A DNA stretch of 52,838 bases from an uncultured Eggerthellaceae bacterium. Its GTDB lineage: Bacteria > Actinomycetota > Coriobacteriia > Coriobacteriales > Eggerthellaceae. The DNA lies in NCBI GenBank assembly GCA_947626195.1, contig CANQRF010000011.1, forward strand, positions 1-52,838. Reading direction: 5' to 3'. The notes beneath the pieces are model-generated. The model was not told the origin of the DNA. It worked only from the letters and a program-made list of their open reading frames with translations, and made no database searches. The stretch's first letter is position 1, and each line of letters opens with the position of its first letter. Shown one piece after another: positions 29,576-34,838 of the stretch. The position numbers and the translations under genes were made by a program.

Positions 29576-31096
29576 CTAGAGCGTGATTCCCGCCCAATAG
29601 AGCGATCCGATGGGCGTGACGATTAAAAGCACCACAAGCGTGAAGATGACGCCCACCTTGGTGATCTGTGGATCGAGCATCCCGTTGCGTGTGATCCCCT
29701 TTGAAAGAAGCACCATTGCATCCTGATAGGGGAACACGTAGCGCGTGCGGCAGAAGAGGATCGTGCAGAACAGTGGCAGCAGAAGCATGCCATGAGCCTG
29801 CGCGAAGGCGCCGAGCGCGGGGATGAGGGTGGAGAGCAAAGGAGCGATCGTGCCGCAGAGGAAATGGAGCAGCACCACAATAGAGCTGATGTAGAGATCG
29901 GAGGGAAGGACGCCCCACGTCTCGATGCCCGCGGGCATGGCGAAAGTGGCGATGATGGTGTTGATGCCGAGGAACGAGAGCTGCCCGCCGATGCTGAAGA
30001 TGCCGATCATGAAGAGGACGAACGTCCAGTTGATGCCCTTGATGTTCTCGCCGGTCAGCATGCCGATCTTCGGGACGAACAGAAGGATCGAGAGCGCCAT
30101 GGCGAGCCAGCCCGCATCGAAGGGGAGCTTGAGCGCCGGCTGCAGGAGGAAACCCGCGATGATGAGGATGGTGAGCGCAAGGACACGCGTCTCGTTCGCG
30201 CTCCAGGGCCGTGGCGTTTGCGATGCTGCCTCGCCGAGCGGTGCCGCAGGTGCCACAGGGGCTGCGGGTGCTGCGGAGGATCCCGTGGCGGGCCTTGCGC
30301 CAGCCTGTGAGGATGTGCCGGCGGGTTGCCCAGCTGCTGCGCTAGCGGTTTTCGGACGGCAGGCGAAGATGATGGTGAGGAAGGCGAGCACGGTCGCTAT
30401 CGCGGCGATCGGCGTTATCGTCACGAGCCAGCTCTGGAAGGTGATCACCATGAACGAGGCGAAAAGGTTCACCGCAAGGGCATTCATCACATGCCCCGTC
30501 AGGAGCAGGGCACCCGATACGGTGTTGCTTATGACGACGGTGAGCGCGGCGCCGGTGTAGGCGCGCGAACGCGGCGCGTATCCGAGCTCTTCCGCCATGG
30601 GAAGAAAGACCGAGAGTCCGATGACGATCGTGGCGACATTGGCGAAGGGCGCGATGATGACAAGGATCGTCTCGACGAGGAAGATGACCGCGATGAAGCT
30701 CGTCCAACCGCGGACGAAACGACGTGCGAGCGCGTGGCTGATCCGCAGACCGAGCCCGCTTTTCGAGATGGCGGCGCCGACGATGAAGCCAAAGATGATC
30801 GCCCACCACGTCCAGGTGGAAAGCGGCGCGAGCGTCACCTCGGCGGGAACGATTCCCAGCACCGTCGGGATGAAGACGATGCCGAGCCCGATCACGAAAT
30901 CGGGGAGCAGGCTGAACACCAGGCAGACGATCCCGAAGAGGATGATGCCGAAGCAGAGCGCTTGGACGAGCGAAAGCCCGAGAACCGAGACGATGACGAG
31001 GGGCACAATGACTGCCACGGCCCATTTGACGGCAAGGATTGCCGAGGGGGAAGTTTTGCTTCCAGAGGGAGCGGAAGCGCTTGGGGGGTTGTTCAC
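29576..31096 (-). CDS. DASS/SLC13-like anion transporter
   Basis: A 506-residue polytopic membrane protein. The layout, with two hydrophobic halves each having conserved-looking ISNTVSGALLL- and LCGTIAPLLSTLIPALGAF-type segments, resembles divalent anion:sodium symporters (DASS, including dicarboxylate and sulfate carriers); ion-transporter superfamily relatives such as GntP/ArsB are alternatives. Odd is a ~50-residue Ala/Pro/Gly/Ser-rich cytoplasmic linker between the halves (residues ~250-300), absent from typical members. Start GTG 31096 has AGAGGA upstream; a good promoter lies at 31132-31160. The first ~20 residues are Ser/Pro-rich. Substrate unknown. Confidence 0.75.
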   Translation of the reverse strand: MNNPPSASAPSGSKTSPSAILAVKWAVAVIVPLVIVSVLGLSLVQALCFGIILFGIVCLVFSLLPDFVIGLGIVFIPTVLGIVPAEVTLAPLSTWTWWAIIFGFIVGAAISKSGLGLRISHALARRFVRGWTSFIAVIFLVETILVIIAPFANVATIVIGLSVFLPMAEELGYAPRSRAYTGAALTVVISNTVSGALLLTGHVMNALAVNLFASFMVITFQSWLVTITPIAAIATVLAFLTIIFACRPKTASAAAGQPAGTSSQAGARPATGSSAAPAAPVAPAAPLGEAASQTPRPWSANETRVLALTILIIAGFLLQPALKLPFDAGWLAMALSILLFVPKIGMLTGENIKGINWTFVLFMIGIFSIGGQLSFLGINTIIATFAMPAGIETWGVLPSDLYISSIVVLLHFLCGTIAPLLSTLIPALGAFAQAHGMLLLPLFCTILFCRTRYVFPYQDAMVLLSKGITRNGMLDPQITKVGVIFTLVVLLIVTPIGSLYWAGITL

Positions 31097-31131
31097 GTTT
31101 CGTCCTCTGTCGTGGAAACAGTGTTTGGCGT

Positions 31132-31160
31132 ATGTTAGGGGATATGGTGTGTTGCATCAA
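31132..31160 (-). promoter_or_regulatory. Promoter of the DASS-like transporter gene
   Basis: On the minus strand TTGATG (31155-31160) and TAACAT (31132-31137) are 17 nt apart. The transcript start would be near 31125. Confidence 0.5.
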
Positions 31161-31223
31161 TAAAATATTGGGGTTCGACCTTAGAAAACACCCAAACGGT
31201 TCGTTTGAAGCGGCGATTGAATC

Positions 31224-31252
31224 TTGACGCGCAAAAGCTGCCTCGGTATGAT
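31224..31252 (+). promoter_or_regulatory. Promoter of tRNA-Ser
   Basis: TTGACG (31224-31229) and TATGAT (31247-31252) are separated by 17 nt, ending 14 nt before the tRNA 5' end. Confidence 0.75.
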
Positions 31253-31266
31253 TTACCGTTGCCAGC

Positions 31267-31357
31267 GGAGAAGTGACCGAGAGGCCGAAGGTGCTCGCCT
31301 GCTAAGTGAGTATACCCCACAAGGGTATCTGGGGTTCGAATCCCCACTTCTCCGCCA
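31267..31357 (+). tRNA. tRNA-Ser (anticodon GCT)
   Basis: A class II tRNA with acceptor stem GGAGAAG/CTTCTCC, anticodon arm CTCGC-CTGCTAA-GTGAG (anticodon GCT, reads AGC/AGT), a long variable arm and T-arm TGGGGTTCGAATCCCCA. The discriminator is G and CCA is encoded (31355-31357). Confidence 0.96.
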
Positions 31358-31366
31358 TTTTTATTA

Positions 31367-31386
31367 CGCCGCTCTGACGAGCGGCG
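31367..31386 (+). terminator. Hairpin 1 downstream of tRNA-Ser
   Basis: An 8-bp perfect stem CGCCGCTC-tgac-GAGCGGCG lies 10 nt after the tRNA CCA end. It closely resembles the hairpin after the tRNA-Arg region (33399-33424) in stem sequence, loop and flanks, so both may be the same tRNA 3'-trailer element. Confidence 0.5.
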
Positions 31387-31397
31387 GCGTAACTCGC

Positions 31398-31424
31398 GAT
31401 GCCGCCGAAAGGGCGGCATCTTTG
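31398..31424 (+). terminator. Intrinsic terminator after tRNA-Ser
   Basis: A 9-bp stem (31398-31406 with 31412-31420) with a GAAAG loop is followed by TTTG. It lies just upstream of the EamA transporter start and probably ends the tRNA transcript. Confidence 0.6.
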
Positions 31425-31440
31425 ATATGAAAGGACGGTT

Positions 31441-32457
31441 GTGTTGGGATTGGGCGGAGCGAAAGGCATACCTTCGTTTTTCTTCAAGGTGCTTCTCGTC
31501 TTGGCGACGGTGATCTGGGGCCTCGGTTTCGTCGTCATGAAGGATGCGGTGGCGGTGATGCCGCCTGCCTACCTGATCGGCACCCGCTTCCTTCTCACCG
31601 CCATCGTTCTCACGATCTTTCTCTTTCCGCATCTGAAAGGCGCTTTCCGAAAGGATTGGCTCATCGCCGGGCTCATCCTCGGAATTCTGAATTTCCTCGG
31701 GTTCTGGGTGCAGACGATCGGCGTCGCGTTCACCACTCCTGGCAAAAACGCCTTCCTCACCGGCACGTACTGCGTCATGGTGCCCTTTGTGTACTGGGCA
31801 GTGGCGCGCCGCAAGCCATCGGTGTTCAATGTGGTCGCCGCGGTGCTCTGCGTAGCGGGCGTCGGATTCGTCTCGCTTTCCGACCTTTCGTTTTCGGTGA
31901 ACTTTGGCGACGCGATGACGCTTCTCTGCGCGGTGTTCTTCGCCATCCATATCGTGTTCGTCTCAAAGCTCGGTGAGGGTCGCGACATCTTAGCGCTTAC
32001 GATCTTCCAGTTTTGGGTGGGCGGCGTCATGGGCCTCGCTATCGGGTTTTTCGCTGAAACCCCGCCGAGCCTCGCCATCGCAACGCCCGAGTTCCTCTTC
32101 GAGATGTTCTATCTGGTCATCCTCTGCTCGTGCATCGCGCTCGTGTTCCAAAACGTTGCGCTCATGCACGTGAATCCTGCGCCCGCCTCGGTGCTTTTGA
32201 GCCTTGAATCGGTGTTTGGCGTGGCGTTCTCCGCTCTCCTTTATGGGGAGGCGCTCACGGCGCGCCTCGTGTTCGGCTTCGCATTGATCTTCGTCGCCAT
32301 TCTCGTGAGCGAGGTGGCGCCCTTGCTTTGGGGGCGCGGCAAGCAAGCGCATGGCGAGATCTCGCTTGCGGGCGATCAGGTGAATGCCGAGCTGTATGTT
32401 TATGGCGAAGACGATTCGGCGATCGGGGCGGAGGAGCGAAAACGCGAAAACGATTGA
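31441..32457 (+). CDS. EamA/DMT-family transporter
   Basis: A 338-residue drug/metabolite transporter with ten helices arranged as two EamA repeats. Visible marks are the first helix VLATVIWGLGFVVMKDAV, the paired ARG/TRF-type segment YLIGTRFLLTAIV, and in the second repeat APASVLLSLESVFGVAFSALLYGEALTARLVFGFALIF. Family members export amino acids, nucleosides or other metabolites; the substrate is not predictable. A ~45-residue acidic cytoplasmic tail follows the last helix. Start GTG 31441 has AAAGGA 7 nt upstream. Confidence 0.88.
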   Translation: MLGLGGAKGIPSFFFKVLLVLATVIWGLGFVVMKDAVAVMPPAYLIGTRFLLTAIVLTIFLFPHLKGAFRKDWLIAGLILGILNFLGFWVQTIGVAFTTPGKNAFLTGTYCVMVPFVYWAVARRKPSVFNVVAAVLCVAGVGFVSLSDLSFSVNFGDAMTLLCAVFFAIHIVFVSKLGEGRDILALTIFQFWVGGVMGLAIGFFAETPPSLAIATPEFLFEMFYLVILCSCIALVFQNVALMHVNPAPASVLLSLESVFGVAFSALLYGEALTARLVFGFALIFVAILVSEVAPLLWGRGKQAHGEISLAGDQVNAELYVYGEDDSAIGAEERKREND

Positions 32458-32463
32458 TATAAT
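32455..32463 (+). promoter_or_regulatory. Extended -10 promoter of the shikimate-kinase-like gene
   Basis: TG-A-TATAAT (32455-32463) overlaps the stop codon region of the upstream EamA gene. The transcript would start near 32470, about 50 nt before the next ATG. Confidence 0.6.
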
Positions 32464-32520
32464 GGGCGCGCGCCGAGGCGCAACGGTTTTGCGAGATGGG
32501 GCAATAAGGCGGGAGAGAAG

Positions 32521-33051
32521 ATGGCACAGGCCGCAGGCGGAAAAGACAACATCATTTTGATCGGGATGCCCGGTGCGGGAAAATCGACGCTCGGTATCGT
32601 ATTGGCGAAGATCATGAACTATAACTTCATCGACGCCGATCTCATCATCCAGAACGAGTGCGACCGCACGCTGCAGAAGCTCATCGACGCAATGGGACCC
32701 GACGGCTTCATCGAGGTCGAAAACCAGATCCTCTGCAAAATCGAGCAGACGCACACCATCATTGCGACGGGAGGCTCTGCGGTCTACTCCGAAGAGGCGA
32801 TAGATCACCTGAAGGAGATCGGCAAGGTGGTCTATTTGCAGATTTCCTATGATGAGATGAAGAAGCGCCTGAGCGATCTTCAGGAACGCGGCGTCGTTTT
32901 GAAGGGCGGCATCGGCATGAGCCTGCGCGAGCTCTACGACGAGCGGCGTCCGCTTTACGAGCGGTATGCCGACATCACCGTCAACGTCGACGACCTGACG
33001 CTTACGGCAGCCGCGCGCAAGGTCGCCAATGCGATCTCACAACTGCTTTAA
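32521..33051 (+). CDS. Shikimate-kinase-family small-molecule kinase
   Basis: A 176-residue P-loop kinase of the shikimate kinase family: Walker A GMPGAGKS (15-22), DAD (38-40, equivalent to the shikimate-binding DxD), ATGGSAVYS (82-90) and the lid/adenine region ending RRPLYERYADI (142-152). In shikimate kinases the FRxxE motif supplies an Arg that binds the shikimate carboxylate; here the equivalent is FIEVE (63-67), with no Arg, and GGG is replaced by GGS. The fold is clear, but shikimate as substrate is doubtful. No other aromatic-pathway gene is nearby. ATG 32521 has GGGAGAGAAG upstream and an extended -10 promoter. Confidence 0.82.
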   Translation: MAQAAGGKDNIILIGMPGAGKSTLGIVLAKIMNYNFIDADLIIQNECDRTLQKLIDAMGPDGFIEVENQILCKIEQTHTIIATGGSAVYSEEAIDHLKEIGKVVYLQISYDEMKKRLSDLQERGVVLKGGIGMSLRELYDERRPLYERYADITVNVDDLTLTAAARKVANAISQLL

Positions 33052-33087
33052 AATGAGAGATATTTCATCGCGAAGGCGCGCTCGCCT

Positions 33088-33116
33088 TTGGCATTTGGCG
33101 AAAAGTGCGCTAAAGT
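33088..33116 (+). promoter_or_regulatory. Promoter of tRNA-Arg
   Basis: TTGGCA (33088-33093) and TAAAGT (33111-33116) are separated by 17 nt. A short hairpin (AAGGCG-cgct-CGCCTT, 33073-33088), possibly terminating the upstream kinase gene, touches the -35 box. Confidence 0.6.
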
Positions 33117-33173
33117 TTCGCGTTGCGGAAGAAGGTTAGAAAACGCAGCATCTTGTTGTCTTTGCGAAAACGC

Positions 33174-33249
33174 GCCCCTGTAGCTCAGCGGATAGAGCGT
33201 CGGTTTCCTAAACCGTGCGTCGGAGGTTCGAGTCCTCTCAGGGGCGCCA
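33174..33249 (+). tRNA. tRNA-Arg (anticodon CCT)
   Basis: Acceptor stem GCCCCTG/CAGGGGC, D-arm GCTCAGCGGATAGAGC, anticodon loop TTCCTAA (anticodon CCT, reads AGG), and T-arm GGAGGTTCGAGTCCTC. The first anticodon-stem pair is a U-U mismatch. Discriminator G; CCA is encoded (33247-33249). The 3' end of this gene is repeated 143 nt downstream (see next entry). Confidence 0.95.
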
Positions 33250-33392
33250 GCTTAGGTTGAGTAATCTCTTGCTGAGAGGACTCGAACCGTGAGGTCGAAA
33301 CATGCCAGTGGCATGTTTCGCCCGAAGGCGCTTGCGCCGAGGGGGTTGAGCGTTGAGCGAAGCGAGACGCGGGAGTCCTCTCAGGGGCGCCA
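33250..33392 (+). mobile_element. Small tRNA-Arg-derived element with duplicated tRNA 3' end
   Basis: The last 20 nt of the tRNA-Arg gene with CCA (33230-33249) recur exactly at 33373-33392, as if a 143-nt piece had entered the tRNA 3' end like an att-site insertion. Inside, 33273-33288 is the exact inverse of the tRNA T-arm (33225-33240), so the core 33273-33383 also has 11-nt inverted termini. Between them are a perfect 12-1-12 palindrome (33296-33320) and a 5-2-5 GC hairpin (33327-33338). No ORF is supported. It could be a MITE/REP-like element or a remnant of an integrated element; family unknown. Confidence 0.6.
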
Positions 33393-33398
33393 TTGTAG

Positions 33399-33424
33399 TT
33401 ACGCTGTTCTGGCGAACAGCGTAA
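33399..33424 (+). terminator. Hairpin after the tRNA-Arg element
   Basis: An 11-bp perfect stem (33399-33409 with 33414-33424, loop TGGC) follows 7 nt after the duplicated tRNA end. Its sequence is closely related to the hairpin after tRNA-Ser, so it was probably the original trailer of tRNA-Arg before the 143-nt element entered. No strong T tract follows. Confidence 0.5.
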
Positions 33425-33697
33425 ACTCCATTGGCTGCGGCTTTTTCGGGCACCCCATCTTCCCCCTTGTGCACTTACCTTCGTTGGCGAAGCCAACTCA
33501 GCCGTGCGGCGGGGGAATCTGAGGCACCGGAAAAACCCTCGCCGAGGCAATCGCATGTAACTAAAACGCCTCGCCAAGACGATCGCATGCAACCAAACTC
33601 TCGCCAAGATAACTGCATGCAGCTTTCTCAGCGAAAAGCAACCGAAAAACCCGCGCATCGGCAAGAAAAGTATCTTTTTGCATGAGAGGAGACCCAT
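33425..33697 (+). other. Intergenic region upstream of the methyltransferase-like gene
   Basis: About 270 nt without a supported gene. A short open frame here (33431-33685) has repeat-derived, low-complexity coding and no ribosome binding site. The stretch contains a TTGGC-gaa-GCCAA hairpin near 33484-33496 and the threefold repeat at 33538-33629. No riboswitch class is recognisable. Confidence 0.4.
33538..33629 (+). repeat. Threefold degenerate tandem repeat (30-32 nt unit)
   Basis: Three units start with CTCGCC at 33538, 33570 and 33600. The shared core is CTCGCC-(g/a)AG...ATCGCATG(t/c)AAC, so a TGCATGC/CGCATG-like half-palindrome recurs at each 30-32 nt, close to three DNA turns. The units diverge by several bases. 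Such spacing suits repeated protein-binding sites on one DNA face, but degenerated repeat expansion is equally possible. Confidence 0.6.
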
Positions 33698-34585
33698 ATG
33701 CCGGATATTGCATTAAGGTTTCAGCGCGATATGCTTGTGCTCTCATCGTCGGTCGATGCGGCGTTCGAGCGGATCGGCGTCGATCCGGTACGCGCGGCGA
33801 ATCTCACCTTGCTCCTTGAACCTGAGGTGCTCGAGCCCTCCCTTCGCTTAGAGCATGACGTCGGTGCGCAGTGTATCGTGGTGCCGACGGCGCGCATCAC
33901 GCCGGCACGCCTTGCGCACGAGCGGCTCGAAGAGAAGGCGCAGCAGATCGCCGATCAGGCGTTCGGCCTTGTCGAGGCGCTCAATCCCCAGCATGTCCTC
34001 ATCGAAATCGGGCCGTGCGGCCTGCCTTTCGATGCGTCATCGGCCGGCTCGCGTAAGGAACATCGCGATCAGTATCGACGCGCGACGGCGCTGTTAGAAG
34101 GGGTGGGTGCCGACGCGTTCTTCCTCAACGGATTCACGCGCCCTGAGGCATTTGCCTGCGCGATCGAGGGGGTGCGCGAGGCAAGCGGGCTGCCGATCTT
34201 CATCTCGGTCGACCTCGAAGACGATGGTTCGTGCCGTGGCGGTTTCGGCATGCTTGAATCGACTTGTGCGACGGCGGAAGAGTGCGGGGCGGACGTCATG
34301 GGGTTTTCCACCGCAGCGCCTGCGGCAGAGGCGGCGAAGCTCGCGGCGAGGGCGCGACGTGCGTGCTCGCTGCCCCTTCTTGTCCAGGCGCGCTGCGAGA
34401 TGCAGAAGCCGCGTTCGGCCTGGGATGTTCCCGACGGCGTCTATCCGACGGCTGAGAGCATGGTTGACTTCGCGCTCTCGATGCGCGCGGCGGGCGTGCA
34501 GTTTTTGCGGGCGAGCGGCAAAGCGTCGCCGGCCTATACGGGGGCGCTCGTGGCAACTGTGTCCGGACTTGACGTTCATTCGTAG
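33698..34585 (+). CDS. Homocysteine S-methyltransferase-like protein lacking zinc ligands
   Basis: The 295-residue protein has the TIM-barrel layout of the homocysteine-binding domain of MetH/BHMT/MmuM: an IEIGPCG strand (102-108), a SRKEHRDQYRRATALLEGVGADAFFLNGF helix-strand unit, SGLPIFISVDLEDDG and a GADVMGFSTAAP strand. True family members bind zinc through a Cys in GxNC and a Cys pair in GGCCGTTP. Here these positions read GFST (202-205) and RASGKASP (271-278), with no Cys. It is therefore probably catalytically altered or inactive as a methyltransferase. ATG 33698 has AGAGGAG 7 nt upstream. A threefold repeat lies just upstream and nrdDG downstream. Confidence 0.75.
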   Translation: MPDIALRFQRDMLVLSSSVDAAFERIGVDPVRAANLTLLLEPEVLEPSLRLEHDVGAQCIVVPTARITPARLAHERLEEKAQQIADQAFGLVEALNPQHVLIEIGPCGLPFDASSAGSRKEHRDQYRRATALLEGVGADAFFLNGFTRPEAFACAIEGVREASGLPIFISVDLEDDGSCRGGFGMLESTCATAEECGADVMGFSTAAPAAEAAKLAARARRACSLPLLVQARCEMQKPRSAWDVPDGVYPTAESMVDFALSMRAAGVQFLRASGKASPAYTGALVATVSGLDVHS

Positions 34586-34640
34586 CGCTCTCGTCAGCGC
34601 ATTCATCAACTGAGCGGTTTTTTCATTCGTAGAGCGGGAA

Positions 34641-34680
34641 AGGCAACGAAATATTTTGTCCCGTTGCCTATTTTCTTCTT
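34641..34680 (+). terminator. Terminator between the methyltransferase-like gene and nrdD
   Basis: AGGCAACG (34641-34648) pairs with CGTTGCCT (34662-34669); a 13-nt AT-rich loop lies between and ATTTTCTTCTT follows. The T-rich tail makes it a good intrinsic terminator. Confidence 0.7.
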
Positions 34681-34707
34681 GCGCTCCTTCACCCTCAACG
34701 GTACTAT
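34679..34707 (+). promoter_or_regulatory. Promoter of nrdDG
   Basis: TTGCGC (34679-34684) and TACTAT (34702-34707) are separated by exactly 17 nt. The -10 overlaps the first NrdR-like box. Confidence 0.65.
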
Positions 34708-34748
34708 ATGTACTCGTTCGAGCGGGCAAGAACCACAAGATATTGTGG
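34701..34748 (+). promoter_or_regulatory. Pair of NrdR-like boxes controlling nrdDG
   Basis: Box 2 (34733-34748), CCACAAGATATTGTGG, is a near-perfect match to the NrdR consensus aCACwATATATwGTGt. Box 1 is weaker (core CTATATGTAC, 34704-34713). Their centres are 32 bp apart, the three-turn spacing usual for NrdR box pairs. Box 1 covers the -10 and box 2 lies just downstream of the start site, fitting repression when dATP/ATP are high. nrdR itself is not in the window. Confidence 0.7.
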
Positions 34749-34838
34749 AAAGCCTGGGTAAATTAAGTGGATAAGAAGTTTATAAGTTAAACGTTGCACC
34801 AAAGGCAGTAAAAACACGACAAGAGATGAGGCGACATA

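Noticed and set aside
33538-33629. Possible CRISPR array
   Set aside because: Three units with 30-32 nt period have no spacer of independent sequence between them; repeats are degenerate, non-identical and contiguous, and no cas gene is present.
33431-33685. 84-codon open frame after tRNA-Arg
   Set aside because: No ribosome binding site, low-complexity translation derived from the repeats, and start overlapping the tRNA trailer.
33425-33697. SAM or B12 riboswitch before the methyltransferase-like gene
   Set aside because: I could not find the conserved helices or core sequences of either class; the region is dominated by the threefold repeat.
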